The notes beneath the pieces were generated by a model, which was not told where the DNA came from, searched no databases, and was given only the letters and a program-made list of their open reading frames with translations. From Bailinhaonella thermotolerans (lineage in GTDB: Bacteria; Actinomycetota; Actinomycetes; Streptosporangiales; Streptosporangiaceae), in the NCBI RefSeq assembly GCF_003594875.1, contig NZ_QZEY01000014.1, positions 124,001-188,000 on the forward strand: a stretch of 64,000 bases of DNA. The letters are read 5' to 3'. The position numbers and the translations under genes are program-made. Numbering within the stretch: the first letter of the stretch is position 1; every line of letters starts with the position of its first letter. Of the stretch, positions 17,095 to 26,571 are shown piece after piece.

Positions 17095-18405
17095 TCACGA
17101 CAGGAGCAGGGCGGCGTCCCAGGGGGTCCGCGGCGGCCGGCCGGTGGCGTGGGCGAGCAGGGCCAGCGCGATCCCGGCCGCCCCCTCCAGGAACCCCGGC
17201 CGGTCCGCGCCCAGGTCGAGCACCGGGTTGCGGTAGCGGAAGGCGAACGGCGCCGCCGGCTCGAAGGCGTCCAGGACCCGCGCGGCCAGGGCGTCGGCGG
17301 CGGGCCCCGGGCACATGAGCCCGGCCACGCGCAGCGGCCCGGACCAGCCGTGGCAGAGGGCGGCGTCGTGGACCGGAGTCCCCGGCGCGGCGGCGAGGGC
17401 GGCGCGCAGGACCTCGCGGGCGCGGTCCCGCCAGTCCGGGCGGCCGAAGGCGGCCCCGGCCAGGTCGAGGGCCCGGGCCAGGCCGAGGGAGCCGTAGCAC
17501 CAGACGTCGCGGAGCCGGGCCGGGGCCGGGGCCCGCCCGGCCACCTGGGCCAGGGAGAGCCGGTGGGGCCAGTACGGCCCGGCGGCGTCGTGCCGCAGCC
17601 AGGTCTCCAGCAGGAGCACGACGCGGTGGGCCGCCTCCTCGTGACGGGGGACGCGCACGCCCGCCGCCCAGGCCAGGGACAGCAGCGCGAGCGGCCCGCC
17701 GACCCCGTGGGCCAGCCCGAGGTTGAGATGGCCCGCGCCCTCTCCCGGCAGGCCGGTGGCGCCCGCGCGCACCCACCACGCGGGCACGCGCACGCCGCCC
17801 ACCTCCACGTCGCCGGCGGTCGCCACGGCGGCGAGCAGGCCGAGCGCGTCCTCCAGCGCCCCCAGGACCCCCGGGTCCCGCGCGTGCCCGTGCCGCGCCA
17901 GCAGCAGCCGGCCGAAGCCCGACGCGCCGCTCACCACGTCGTACCCGGCCCACGACCCGATCGGCAGCCCCGCGGCGAGGCGTTCCCGGTCCGCCGCGAC
18001 CCGGCGCGCGGCGAGCGCGGCCACGGTCGCGTCGAGGCGGTCCAGCAGCGAGCGGTAGGCGCCGGAGCCCGCCGCGGCGGCGTGGGCGGCGAACGCCAGG
18101 CACGCGGGCCCGCCGTACAGCCCGGGGACGGGCGGCGGCGCGGGCGCGGACAGGCACGCGGCCAGGTGCGCGTGCGCGACCCGGCGGAAGGCGGGGTCCT
18201 CGGCGCCCAGCTCGGCGAAGAGCAGCGCCACCGCCGGGAACCCGTCCGAGAGCGCCACCCCGCCCCACGGAGAGCGCGTCCCGCCGGGCGGCGACATCGC
18301 GTTGCCGTCCGCGTTCGTGAGCGCGGCGACCCGGGCGGGGTCGGCCAGCCGCCGCGCGACCTCCTCCACGGCCCGCGCCGCCCGCGCCTGAGTGTCCCCG
18401 CTCAC
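17095..18405 (-). CDS. lanC: Lanthipeptide synthetase cyclase LanC
   Basis: 436 residues, the usual length of LanC. The zinc-binding residues that activate cysteine thiols are present: Cys303 in WCYGSLG, and Cys351-His352 in LCHGWSG. Other family motifs are GHLNLGLAHGVGGPLALLSLA (about residues 225-245, split here as GHLNLGLAHG and GVGGPLALL) and PGFLEGAAGIALALLA near the C-terminus. It should cyclise dehydrated Ser/Thr with cysteines of the LanA peptide to (methyl)lanthionine. The GTG start overlaps the lanB stop (GTGA), so it is translationally coupled. The long open frame continuing upstream within lanB is a shadow. Confidence 0.93.
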   Translation of the reverse strand: MSGDTQARAARAVEEVARRLADPARVAALTNADGNAMSPPGGTRSPWGGVALSDGFPAVALLFAELGAEDPAFRRVAHAHLAACLSAPAPPPVPGLYGGPACLAFAAHAAAAGSGAYRSLLDRLDATVAALAARRVAADRERLAAGLPIGSWAGYDVVSGASGFGRLLLARHGHARDPGVLGALEDALGLLAAVATAGDVEVGGVRVPAWWVRAGATGLPGEGAGHLNLGLAHGVGGPLALLSLAWAAGVRVPRHEEAAHRVVLLLETWLRHDAAGPYWPHRLSLAQVAGRAPAPARLRDVWCYGSLGLARALDLAGAAFGRPDWRDRAREVLRAALAAAPGTPVHDAALCHGWSGPLRVAGLMCPGPAADALAARVLDAFEPAAPFAFRYRNPVLDLGADRPGFLEGAAGIALALLAHATGRPPRTPWDAALLLS

Positions 18406-21400
18406 CGGGCCGGGCGCCGTTCCCTGCCCAGCCCGGCCTGTACGGCGCCGCGCGCGATCGCGAGGGCGTCGCGCTCGGCCGCGCGGCTCGTGCCCAGGAG
18501 CCGGTTGCAGTGCATGTGCAGCAGCCCGGTGAAGGCCGTGTCCGCCGCCCCGGGCGAGATCGCGCGGACGAGCCGGCCGTACGCCTCCACGTGCGGCGCG
18601 CGCCGCTCCCAGCTCGCCGCCAGGAGGTCGCCACCGGGCAGGCGCGCGGGGTCCGGCAGCGCGTCCGCGAGGGCCCGGTCGCGCCGGTAGGCCGCGTGGT
18701 GCCGCTCGTCCTTCGGGTAGGCGGCGCACAGCCACTCCCGCCACCCGTCGGGCATCAGCCGCGCGGCCAGGTCCAGCAGGTTGGCCGCCGCCAGCGCCTC
18801 GTCGGCCAGGCCCGCGCCCCGGGCCTCCTCGCGCGCCGCCAGTTGCTCCAGCACCGACCGGGAGTCGGCCTGGAAGGCGCGCTCCGCCGCCTCGATCGCG
18901 CCCGCCCCGCCGTACCGCGTGATCTCCGGCCGGTACGTCCCGAGCTCGACGTCCCCGGCCAGCCCGGCGCCGGCCAGCCCGGACGCCCACCTGTGCACCT
19001 CCGGCAGCAGCCTGCGGGCCAGGGCGTCCGGATCGCCGTGGAACCGCACCCGCAGGTGCGCCGCGCCGTCGGCGTGCCGCAGGAAGAACCACCGGTCGCA
19101 CACCGGCTCGGCCCGCTCCACCAGCCCCGGCAGCCACCGCGCCAGCACCTCCCGCTGCCGCCCCGGCGCGACGTGCGCCTTCACGTACAGCCACTCGCCC
19201 CCGGGCGGATGCGCCTCGCGCCGGGAATACGCCGTCACCGCCCCGCGCGCCGCCGGGACGCGGGGCTCCTCCCGCGGCGGGGCGGCGGGCGGGCCCGGCG
19301 GGCGGGCGGCGGCCGGGACCAGGGGGATGACGATCTCGGCGGTGTGCGGGCCGCTCCAGGAGGTGTCGCCGGAGAAGTCCTCCGCGAGGTGGGTCCCCGG
19401 GTGGCGGCGCAGCTCGGCGCGCAGGAGGCGGAGGTCGAGGGGGCGGGTGAGGTCGAGGCGGAGGTCGCGGTCGCCGTGGACGGCGCGGACCACGTCGGGC
19501 ACGTCCCACTCCGCGCGCCACCGGGCGAAGGCGGCGGCGTCGCCGGGCAGCCCGGCGGGAACGCGCCAGCGGGCGGGGGACAGGACCGTGCGGCCGCGCC
19601 GGACCCGGGGGAGGTACGGCAGGCGCGCGGCCTCGCCCCAGGACCACACCGGCCACCACGGGGTACGGCCCGCGCCCGCGTCGAGCAGGAAGCGGACGGC
19701 GTTGGGCATGCTGAACGCCGGGTTGAGCGCGTGGACCGGCATCGGGGCGAGCTCGCGCCCGGTGCGGCGGCAGACCAGCCGGAACCCGCCGGGGCCGAGG
19801 CCCGCGAGCACGTCGTCGAGGCCGAGCGCGCCCGGCCCCTCGCGGAAGACGCCGGGGTTCAGGGTGAGCGGGGTGAGGCGGGGGACCTGGGCCACGTTGA
19901 GGTCGCGCGGGCGGGGCAGGGCCCCGTGGAGCTGGACGGGCTCGGCGGGCGCGGCCAGCCGCGCGAGCAGCGCCGCCAGGTCGTCGCCCGGCCCGGGGAC
20001 CAGGTGGAGGAAGCGCCCGAACATCGCGCCGGGCCTGGTGAACGCCGGGCCGGTCAGGACCAGCAGGAACTCGCCCCGCGCGAGCGCTTCCGTCGAGGCG
20101 GCGAGCAGCCGGGCGGCCGGCTCCACGTAGCGCGGGGGATCGCCGCCGGGGCGGGCGAGGCGGCCCGCCAGCTCCTCGTCCAGGACCACCTCCCGGTCGC
20201 CGCGGCGGGCGGCGCGCTGGGCGACCTCCAGGAGCACGTCGTCACGGGGCGACCGGGCCGGCGGGGGCGCGGCCCGGTGGCCGGGCGGGCGCAGGTAGCC
20301 CGCGGGCGGGCCGAGGCCGCGGTGCGGGTCGAGCAGGTCGCGGACCGGGACGAGGCCCGCCTCGCCGTACCGGTCGGCGAACTCCGCGCGGTACGCCGCC
20401 AGCGGGTCGTCCGGCGGGGGAGCCGCCCGCCACGCCGCGCCCACGGCCGCCGCCAGCTCGGCCCCCACCGCGTGCGGGATCTCGATGTCGGCGTCCAGCC
20501 CCAGGTCCACCTGGATCACGCGGTCCCCCGGCTGCAGCTCGCGCATGCGGCGCACCGCCGCCCGCCACGCGCGAAGCCCGGCCCCCGGCGGGGCGTCGCG
20601 GAACCCGGCCAGCAGCCCGCCCACCTCCTCCAGCGCCGCCCGCGTCTCCCGCCCCGGCGCGGCGGGCGGGAGACGGGCGGCGACGTGGCCGAGCGGGTCG
20701 GGCGAGGAGGGCGGCGGCCGCAGGTCGGTGAGCAGGAACTCGTGGCGGACCAGCTCGGCCACCAGCCCCCGCACGCGGTCGCCGCCGGCGCGGGGGAACT
20801 CGGCGCGCAGGCGGGCCAGCAGGTCGGGGTACGGGATCGGGGCGCGGGCGGCGGCGAGCGCGGCGCGCGCCGGGGCGGTGAGGCGGAGGCTGTGCTCCCG
20901 GTCCAGCCCGCCGGGGTCGTCGCGGACGTACGGGAGGACCAGGCGGTCGCCCCGGACCGAGCACAGGTCGTTGGCGAGCAGCCGCAGCCGGGGGAGCACG
21001 TCCTCGCCGGTCTCCAGGCGGCGGGCCAGCGCGGTCAGCCAGGCCATGTCGGGGCGGACGTGCTTGCGGCGGCCCCGGACCCGGAAGCCGGCCCCCGGGC
21101 CGAACCGGGCCGGGGCCACGCCCGCCATCAGGCCGAACGGCGTCGCCCGCGACGTCATCCGGGACAGGTAGCGGGCGGCGGCGAGCGCGGCGCGGGCGGC
21201 CCGGGCCGGGGAGAGGTCGCCGGCCCGGTCGATCGCCGCCGCCAGGGACTCGCTCGACACCGCGATCGCCTCGCGCGCCACCGGGTCCGCCGCGAGGCTC
21301 CGCAGGAACTCCGGCTCCCCGCCGGGCCCCGCCGGCGGTCGTGCGGACGGCGCGTCCCCGGCGGACAGCCGCGCCAGGACGAACCCGGCCGGCCGGAACG

Positions 21401-21464
21401 GCGTCCCGGTGTCCGCGAGCGCCCCCGCGGCCTCGCGCGCCACCGCGCCCGCCGGTGGGGTCAT
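18402..21464 (-). CDS. lanB: Full-length class I lanthipeptide dehydratase LanB
   Basis: 1020 residues. The N-terminal glutamylation part (about 1-690) has SRMTSRATPFGLMAGVAPA, the hallmark R-x-TPFGL motif; it uses glutamyl-tRNA to activate Ser/Thr. The C-terminal part (about 735-1015) is the SpaB_C elimination domain, starting at WLYVKAHVAPGRQREVLARW, then RWFFLRHADGAAHLRVRFHG and ELGTYRPEITRYGG. Both domains being on one chain argues for class I lanthipeptide rather than split thiopeptide dehydratases. The ATG overlaps the lanA stop (ATGA). It is co-transcribed with lanC. Confidence 0.93.
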   Translation of the reverse strand: MTPPAGAVAREAAGALADTGTPFRPAGFVLARLSAGDAPSARPPAGPGGEPEFLRSLAADPVAREAIAVSSESLAAAIDRAGDLSPARAARAALAAARYLSRMTSRATPFGLMAGVAPARFGPGAGFRVRGRRKHVRPDMAWLTALARRLETGEDVLPRLRLLANDLCSVRGDRLVLPYVRDDPGGLDREHSLRLTAPARAALAAARAPIPYPDLLARLRAEFPRAGGDRVRGLVAELVRHEFLLTDLRPPPSSPDPLGHVAARLPPAAPGRETRAALEEVGGLLAGFRDAPPGAGLRAWRAAVRRMRELQPGDRVIQVDLGLDADIEIPHAVGAELAAAVGAAWRAAPPPDDPLAAYRAEFADRYGEAGLVPVRDLLDPHRGLGPPAGYLRPPGHRAAPPPARSPRDDVLLEVAQRAARRGDREVVLDEELAGRLARPGGDPPRYVEPAARLLAASTEALARGEFLLVLTGPAFTRPGAMFGRFLHLVPGPGDDLAALLARLAAPAEPVQLHGALPRPRDLNVAQVPRLTPLTLNPGVFREGPGALGLDDVLAGLGPGGFRLVCRRTGRELAPMPVHALNPAFSMPNAVRFLLDAGAGRTPWWPVWSWGEAARLPYLPRVRRGRTVLSPARWRVPAGLPGDAAAFARWRAEWDVPDVVRAVHGDRDLRLDLTRPLDLRLLRAELRRHPGTHLAEDFSGDTSWSGPHTAEIVIPLVPAAARPPGPPAAPPREEPRVPAARGAVTAYSRREAHPPGGEWLYVKAHVAPGRQREVLARWLPGLVERAEPVCDRWFFLRHADGAAHLRVRFHGDPDALARRLLPEVHRWASGLAGAGLAGDVELGTYRPEITRYGGAGAIEAAERAFQADSRSVLEQLAAREEARGAGLADEALAAANLLDLAARLMPDGWREWLCAAYPKDERHHAAYRRDRALADALPDPARLPGGDLLAASWERRAPHVEAYGRLVRAISPGAADTAFTGLLHMHCNRLLGTSRAAERDALAIARGAVQAGLGRERRPAR

Positions 21465-21700
21465 CGCGGGCCGTGCGTGGCGCCGCCGGTCCTGCCGCCG
21501 TCCGCCAGTGTGCAGGGGATGCCCGTGGCGCAGCAGGTGGCCGTGCACGGGCTGCCGTTGGTGTGGTTGGTCGGCTCGGCGGCGAGCACGCCCGCCCAGT
21601 CGGCGGCGGCCGGGTCGCCCGGCGTCCCGGCGTGCGCCTCCCAGCCGAGCCCGGAGGCCGCCTCGGCGCGGAGGTCGAGGTCGAAGTCGGATTCGTCCAT
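21461..21700 (-). CDS. lanA: FxLD-type lanthipeptide precursor LanA
   Basis: 79 residues, preceded by AAAGGAG seven bases before the ATG. The leader has F6-D-L-D9-L, a literal FxLD box equivalent to the FNLD box read by LanB/LanC. There is no GG cleavage site. The C-terminal half is rich in Thr/Cys: T44, T47, S50, C52, T53, T55, C56, C57, T59, C63 and T64, with all four cysteines within residues 52-63. A 15-residue tail LADGGRTGGATHGPR follows the last ring candidate. The stop overlaps the lanB start (ATGA), tying precursor and dehydratase translation. Core boundaries and ring pattern are unknown; the core does not resemble nisin, mersacidin or microbisporicin. Confidence 0.88.
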   Translation of the reverse strand: MDESDFDLDLRAEAASGLGWEAHAGTPGDPAAADWAGVLAAEPTNHTNGSPCTATCCATGIPCTLADGGRTGGATHGPR

Positions 21701-21803
21701 GCCGTCGTGCTCCTTTCCCGGAGGTGTCTTCCGTCAGGAGTATGAGCGGCGCGAGGTAAAGCCCCTGGCCTGCTAAGAGCCCACAAATACGGTCATCGCC
21801 GGG

Positions 21804-21820
21804 AATCCGACTAGCGGATT
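21804..21820. promoter_or_regulatory. Inverted repeat AATCCG-N5-CGGATT upstream of lanA
   Basis: Perfect six-base arms (21804-21809 and 21815-21820) about 105 bases before the lanA start, in an unusually A/T-rich stretch between RNase Z and lanA. It is a candidate operator; no cluster-linked regulator is seen. Confidence 0.4.
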
Positions 21821-21871
21821 GTGTCCCGCCCGCCACACGCGATACCTCGGAGGTGGTACGGACGAACCGGG

Positions 21872-22804
21872 TCAGGGGCGTCGTTTCGGAACCGGCACCC
21901 GGAGCAGGTCACGGGCGAAGACGATCTCCCCCTGGAACGCCGCCGCCGCCTCGGCGAGGAACCGGGGCTCGTCCTCGTCGCCGTACCGCTCGGAGAAGTG
22001 CGTCAGCACGAGCGTCCGCGCCCCGGCCTCCGCCGCCACCCGCCCCGCCTGCGCGGCGGTCAGGTGCCCGTAGTCCTCGGCCAGCGCCGCCTCGGGCGTC
22101 AGGAACGTGGACTCGATGATCAGCAGGTCCGCGCCCTCCGCCAGCGCGAACACGTTGTCGCACAGCCGCGTGTCCATGATGAACGCGGCCTTCTGCCCCG
22201 GCCTCGGCGCGCTGACCTCCGCGAGCGTGACCGTACGGCCGCCGGCCCGCACGCTCCCCTCGCGCTGCAGCCGCGCGATCTCCGGCCCGCGCACCCCGAG
22301 GCGTTCGAGCTCCGCCGGGATCATCCGCCGGGAGTCCGGCTCGGCCAGGCGGTAGCCGTACGACGGGACGGGGTGGGACAGGGGGCGGGCCGTGAGCGTG
22401 AGCTCCCCGGCCGGGACGGTCGCCTCCTCGCCCGACAGCGGCCACTCGGTGATCACGCCGGTGTCCTTGAAGGCGGAGGCGTGCCGCAGCCGCCGCCAGT
22501 ACTCCTCGCCGGCGGCCGGGAAGACCGCGCGGACCTCGTGCCGGACGCCGTCGCGGGCGATGCGCTGGACGACGCCGGGCACGCCGAGGCAGTGGTCGCC
22601 GTGGAAGTGGGTGACGCAGAGGAAGGTCACGTCGTGCGCGCTCAGCCCGGCGCGGGCCATCTGCCGCTGGGTGCCCTCGCCCGGGTCGAACAGGAGACCC
22701 TCCCCGTCCCAGCGCAGCAGATAGCCGTTCTGGTTGCGGTGCCGCGTCGGCACCGCGCTCGCGGTGCCGAGGATCACGAGTTCGCGGATGGACACGCTCC
22801 ACAT
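21872..22804 (-). CDS. rnz: Ribonuclease Z-like metallo-beta-lactamase-fold nuclease
   Basis: 310 residues. The zinc motif H66-F-H68-G-D70-H71 (THFHGDH), [19 protein letters not shown] at the N-terminus, [21 protein letters not shown] and [15 protein letters not shown] match the tRNA 3'-processing endonuclease RNase Z, including the HST-like/HFSERY end. It cleaves tRNA precursors 3' of the discriminator base. An alternative GTG start lies three codons in. It is upstream of lanA on the same strand, separated by 171 bases, so read-through is possible but not required. Confidence 0.88.
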   Translation of the reverse strand: MWSVSIRELVILGTASAVPTRHRNQNGYLLRWDGEGLLFDPGEGTQRQMARAGLSAHDVTFLCVTHFHGDHCLGVPGVVQRIARDGVRHEVRAVFPAAGEEYWRRLRHASAFKDTGVITEWPLSGEEATVPAGELTLTARPLSHPVPSYGYRLAEPDSRRMIPAELERLGVRGPEIARLQREGSVRAGGRTVTLAEVSAPRPGQKAAFIMDTRLCDNVFALAEGADLLIIESTFLTPEAALAEDYGHLTAAQAGRVAAEAGARTLVLTHFSERYGDEDEPRFLAEAAAAFQGEIVFARDLLRVPVPKRRP

Positions 22805-22816
22805 CGTGGCACGCCC

Positions 22817-22841
22817 GGTTGACCCGGCGCGCCCCGGGTAG
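22817..22841 (+). promoter_or_regulatory. Sigma-B/F-type promoter of the SDR gene
   Basis: GGTT (22817-22820), 15 bases, GGGTAG (22836-22841), 45 bases before the ATG at 22887, which has its own ribosome site. Confidence 0.55.
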
Positions 22842-22886
22842 GTCGCCCAACCGGACCGACGAGAAGATCGCGAAGGGAGCGGCGGG

Positions 22887-23729
22887 ATGACGCGGGCGCC
22901 GATGTCGAAGGCCGACTACGACCGGGTGGCGATCGTCACCGGGGCCGACTCCGGGATCGGGGAGGCCGCGGCCGTGCTGCTGGCCGAGCAGGGGTTCGAC
23001 GTGGGCGTCACCTACCACCGGGACGAGGACGGCGCGCGGGACACCGCGGGGAAGGTGGAGGCCCAGGGCCGCCGCGCGGCGGTGCGGAAGCACGACCTGA
23101 CCGACCCGGTGGCGGCGTCGGCCGTGGTCGACGAGCTGGCGGACGAGCTGGGCGGGCTCGGGGTGCTGGTCAACAACGCCGGGACCGGGACGTCGGAGCC
23201 GCTGCTGTCGATCGGGTACGACCGGTGGCGCGAGGTGATCGCCGTGGACCTGGAGGGGCCGTTCCTGTGCACCCAGCGCGCCGCCCGCCGCATGATCGCG
23301 AGCGGCGGGGGAGGGCGCGTGATCAACGTGACCAGCGTCCACGAGGAGTACCCGCTGCTGGGCTCGGGCCCGTACTGCGCGGCCAAGGGCGGGCTGCGCA
23401 TGCTGTCGCGGGTGTTCGCGCTGGAGCTCGCGCGTTTCGGCATCACCGTCAACACGGTGGCCCCCGGCGAGATCGCCACCCCCATGACCGGCCAGGAGGA
23501 CGAACCGCCGAGCCCGGGCAGCCGCCCCGGCTACCCGCTGGGACGCCCCGGCGACGCGCGCGAGATGGCCGCCGTGATCGGGTTCCTCGCCGGGCCCGCC
23601 TCGTCGTACGTCACCGGGCTGACCCTCTTCGCCGACGGGGCCCTCGGCCTCATGGGCCCGACCGCCGCCGAGAGCGTCGAGCACGAGGTCTTCGGCCCGG
23701 AGTACACCGACCGCTCCCGCTGGTCGTAG
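22887..23729 (+). CDS. Short-chain dehydrogenase/reductase
   Basis: 280 residues of the classical SDR family: cofactor motif [15 protein letters not shown] near residue 20, NNAGTGT (about 100), catalytic Ser in [10 protein letters not shown] and Y-x3-K in [13 protein letters not shown]. The presence of an E/H insert after the catalytic Ser and the basic YHRDEDG after beta-2 suggests NADP preference. It resembles glucose 1-dehydrogenase-like SDRs, but the substrate is not assignable. Preceded by GGGAGCGGCGGG and by a stress-type promoter. An upstream ATG (codon 1) and one at codon 6 are both possible. Confidence 0.88.
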   Translation: MTRAPMSKADYDRVAIVTGADSGIGEAAAVLLAEQGFDVGVTYHRDEDGARDTAGKVEAQGRRAAVRKHDLTDPVAASAVVDELADELGGLGVLVNNAGTGTSEPLLSIGYDRWREVIAVDLEGPFLCTQRAARRMIASGGGGRVINVTSVHEEYPLLGSGPYCAAKGGLRMLSRVFALELARFGITVNTVAPGEIATPMTGQEDEPPSPGSRPGYPLGRPGDAREMAAVIGFLAGPASSYVTGLTLFADGALGLMGPTAAESVEHEVFGPEYTDRSRWS

Positions 23730-23876
23730 CCCCGCGCCCGCCGTACGGCCCGCGCCCGGCACTACCCGCGCGCCTGGCGCTGCTCGCGCGCCCGCCGCGG
23801 CTTACGCCGGGGACGGCCGGGGCGTGAGCCGTACGACGGGCCGTGCGGGCCGTGTGGGCCATGCGGGCCGTGCGGG
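23730..23876. other. Intergenic gap with GGGCCGTGC repeats between convergent genes
   Basis: 23838-23876 repeats GGGCC(G/A)TG(C/T) four to five times. No clean terminator stem found. Confidence 0.4.
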
Positions 23877-24656
23877 TCAGGGGTGGGGGACGACGGCGAC
23901 CGGGCACTCGGCGTGGTGGAGGACGGCGTGGGTCGCCGAGCCGAGGCGCATCCGGCCGCGGGAGCCGACCACGACGAGGCAGGCGGCGCGGGACGCCTCG
24001 ACAAGGAGGTGGCCGCGGTGGCCGTGCTCGGTCACCTCCTGCACGTCCACGTCGGGGAAGCGCTCGCGGTGCCCCGCCACGGTCTCGGCGAGCAGGCGGT
24101 GCTCCTCCTCGCCGACGGCCTGCACGTCGTACACCAGTGGCAGCATGTCGCCCGGCGCCCGGGAGGCCGGCTGGGACCACGCGTGCAGGGCCCGCAGCCG
24201 CACGTGCCGCAGCATGGCCTCCTCGAACGCGAACTCCAGCACGTGGTCCTGCCCCGGCTTGCCGCTGACCCCGGCGACGATCATGTCCCCGCCGGACCGG
24301 CCGCGCACGATCACGGTCGGGCAGGGGGCGTTCGCCGCGAGGTAGAGGCCGGTCGAGCCGAGCAGCAGCCCGGTGAACCCGCCGAGCCCGCGGTTGCCCA
24401 CCACCAGCAGGCAGGCGTCCCCGGCCCGCCGCGCGAGCGCCTCCCCGGTCCGCCCGCTCAGCGACTCGGCACTCACCTCCAGCCCGGGATGCCGCTCCCG
24501 CGCCCGCTCCGCCGCCTCCCGGGGCTCGAACGGCATGCGCCCGGTGACGTTCGCCACCAGCAGCGGCGCCCGCCGCCGCGCGGCCTCGTCGGCCGCCCAC
24601 TCGACGGCCCGCGCGGCCTCCTCCGAGCCGTCCGCCCCCACCATCACAGGTCTCAT
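23877..24656 (-). CDS. Universal stress protein, two UspA domains
   Basis: 259 residues from the ATG at 24656. Two tandem Usp folds are visible. The first starts [19 protein letters not shown] and ends with the ATP-binding pattern [19 protein letters not shown] followed by CPTVIVRG. The second starts [12 protein letters not shown] and ends [29 protein letters not shown]. The G-x2-G-x9-G(S/T) motif is well kept in the first domain. A GGGTAG -10 element ends ten bases before the ATG, as for the hemerythrin gene. An upstream GTG at 24674 would place the promoter inside the coding region, so it is not preferred. Confidence 0.9.
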   Translation of the reverse strand: MRPVMVGADGSEEAARAVEWAADEAARRRAPLLVANVTGRMPFEPREAAERARERHPGLEVSAESLSGRTGEALARRAGDACLLVVGNRGLGGFTGLLLGSTGLYLAANAPCPTVIVRGRSGGDMIVAGVSGKPGQDHVLEFAFEEAMLRHVRLRALHAWSQPASRAPGDMLPLVYDVQAVGEEEHRLLAETVAGHRERFPDVDVQEVTEHGHRGHLLVEASRAACLVVVGSRGRMRLGSATHAVLHHAECPVAVVPHP

Positions 24657-24666
24657 GAGGTCGGCT

Positions 24667-24672
24667 CTACCC
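24667..24672 (-). promoter_or_regulatory. GGGTAG -10 element of the universal stress gene
   Basis: Minus strand GGGTAG, ten bases before the ATG. The -35 at N15 is GGTG, so only the -10 is convincing. Confidence 0.4.
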
Positions 24673-24812
24673 ACCTCCCCGCCCCATCACCACGCGCGGG
24701 CGGACCCCTTCCCGGCGCCGCCGCGGAGCATCCGGCGGCGGCCGTCTCCGCGCGCTTCCGGGCGGCGGTTTGGGCCTTCCTGGGGGGCGCGTCCCGCCGT
24801 ACGTTCGCGAGC

Positions 24813-26486
24813 ATGGTCGATCCCCGCCTCCCCGGCGAACCAGCCGAGCGGGCCGCGCGCGCCCCGGTGGGCCGCCGCGGCTTCCTGAAGGCCGCCGCCG
24901 TGGGCACCGGCGCCCTGGGGCTGCCGGTCGCCCTGCCCGTCGTGACGCCCGCCCCCGCCTCCGCGCCCGCCCGGGCCTCGGTCGCGCCGTTCCAGCACGG
25001 CGTGGCCTCCGGCGACCCGCTGCCCGACGGCGTCCTGCTGTGGACGCGCGTCACGCCCTCGCCCGAGGCGGTGCCCGGGTCGGGCGCCGGGCCGGTCGTC
25101 GAGGTGGGCTGGCAGGTGGCGCTGGACCCCGGGTTCCGCGAGATCGCCGCCGCCGGCTCGCAGCGCACCGGCCCCGACCGCGACCACACCGTCAAGGCGG
25201 ACGTGCGCGGCCTGAGCCCCGGCACCGAGTACCACTACCGCTTCCTGTACGGCGACGCCGCCTCGCCGCCGGGCCGTACCCGCACCGCGCCCGCGGCCGG
25301 CACCTCGGTGGACGCCCTGCGCTTCGGGGTGGTGTCGTGCTCGAACTGGGAGGCCGGCCACTTCGCGGCGTACCGGCGGCTGGCCGAGCGCGGCGACCTG
25401 GACGCGGTCGTGCACCTGGGCGACTACATCTACGAGTACGGCACGGGCGACTTCGACGCGGGCGGCCGCACGGTCCGGCGCAACGTCCCCGCGCACGAGA
25501 TCCTCACCCTGGCCGACTACCGGGTCCGCCACGCCACCTACAAGAGCGATCCCTACCTGCGGGGGTTGCACGCCCAGGCCCCCTGGATCATCGTGTGGGA
25601 CGACCACGAGGCCGCCAACGACGCCTGGTCGGGCGGAGCCCAGAACCACACCCCGGAGACCGAGGGCCCGTGGGCGGCGCGGCTGGCCGCGTCCCGGCAG
25701 GCGTACTTCGAGTGGATGCCCGTCCGGGTCGGCGCGGACGGCGCGATCCACCGCCGGCTCCGCTTCGGGGACCTGGCCGAGTTCTTCATGCTGGACCTGC
25801 GGTCGTACCGCTCCCAGCAGGTCCGCGGGACGGCCGTGGACGACCCCGCGCGCACGATCACCGGCCGCGCGCAGATGGCCTGGCTGCGCGAGTCGCTGTC
25901 CGCGAGCGACGCCCGCTGGCGGCTGATCGGGAACTCGGTCATGGTGGCCCCGCTCGCCCTGGGCGCGCTCCCCGCCCACCTGCTCGGGCCCATGCGCCGC
26001 CTCCTCGGCATCCCCGAGGGCGGCATCGCCGTCAACACCGACCAGTGGGACGGCTACGCCGCCGACCGCAAGCGCCTGCTGACCCACCTCCGCGACGAGG
26101 GGATCGAGAACACCGTCTTCCTGACCGGGGACATCCACACCTCCTGGGCGTCGGACGTCCCGCTGACCCCCCTCGGCCCGACCGTGGCGTCGGAGTTCGT
26201 GGTCCCCTCGGTGACCAGCGACAACATCGACGACTTCCTCAGGGTCCCGCCGCGCACCGCCTCGCTCACCGCCGAGGGCGTCATCCGCGCCACCAACCGC
26301 CACGTCAAGATGGTCGAACTCGACAGCCACGGCTACGGCGTCCTGCGCGTCACCCCCGCCAGGGCCACCATGGACTGGTACCGCCTCTCCGACCGCACCA
26401 GCGAGGACGCCACCGCCACCCGCTTCGCCACCTACGAGACCAGGTCCGGCGACCCCGGCGTCCGCCGGGTCTGGCTCCCCACCTGA
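24813..26486 (+). CDS. phoD: Tat-exported PhoD-type alkaline phosphatase/phosphodiesterase
   Basis: 557 residues. The N-terminus carries a twin-arginine signal ([18 protein letters not shown]). The mature part has the PhoD N-terminal fibronectin-like domain ([20 protein letters not shown]) and the metallophosphatase domain: [38 protein letters not shown], and [10 protein letters not shown] for metal and active-site residues. It releases phosphate from phospho-mono/diesters outside the cell. No PHO-box-like GTTCACC repeat is seen upstream. It converges on the TetR gene across an 85-base gap with a hairpin. Confidence 0.92.
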   Translation: MVDPRLPGEPAERAARAPVGRRGFLKAAAVGTGALGLPVALPVVTPAPASAPARASVAPFQHGVASGDPLPDGVLLWTRVTPSPEAVPGSGAGPVVEVGWQVALDPGFREIAAAGSQRTGPDRDHTVKADVRGLSPGTEYHYRFLYGDAASPPGRTRTAPAAGTSVDALRFGVVSCSNWEAGHFAAYRRLAERGDLDAVVHLGDYIYEYGTGDFDAGGRTVRRNVPAHEILTLADYRVRHATYKSDPYLRGLHAQAPWIIVWDDHEAANDAWSGGAQNHTPETEGPWAARLAASRQAYFEWMPVRVGADGAIHRRLRFGDLAEFFMLDLRSYRSQQVRGTAVDDPARTITGRAQMAWLRESLSASDARWRLIGNSVMVAPLALGALPAHLLGPMRRLLGIPEGGIAVNTDQWDGYAADRKRLLTHLRDEGIENTVFLTGDIHTSWASDVPLTPLGPTVASEFVVPSVTSDNIDDFLRVPPRTASLTAEGVIRATNRHVKMVELDSHGYGVLRVTPARATMDWYRLSDRTSEDATATRFATYETRSGDPGVRRVWLPT

Positions 26487-26491
26487 CCGGG

Positions 26492-26525
26492 CCGGCGCCG
26501 CCCCGCGTGCGTACGGCGGCGCCGG
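26492..26525. terminator. Bidirectional hairpin between phoD and tetR
   Basis: CCGGCGCCGCC (26492-26502) pairs perfectly with 26515-26525 around a 12-base loop. GC-rich without a T tract, as usual in high-GC actinobacteria. Confidence 0.55.
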
Positions 26526-26571
26526 GCTCCCGGCTCCGGGCCCGTGGCCCGGGGTGCTCCGGGGGGAGACG

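Noticed and set aside
18510-21776. 1088-codon plus-strand frame opposite lanB
   Set aside because: Antisense shadow of a GC-rich gene; composition is Arg/Gly/Pro/His with no domain.
17095-21836. Thiopeptide rather than lanthipeptide locus
   Set aside because: LanB is full-length with both glutamylation and elimination domains, LanC has all zinc ligands, and there is no YcaO or split dehydratase.
24813-26486. PHO-box control of phoD
   Set aside because: No GTTCACC-type direct repeats upstream of the start.
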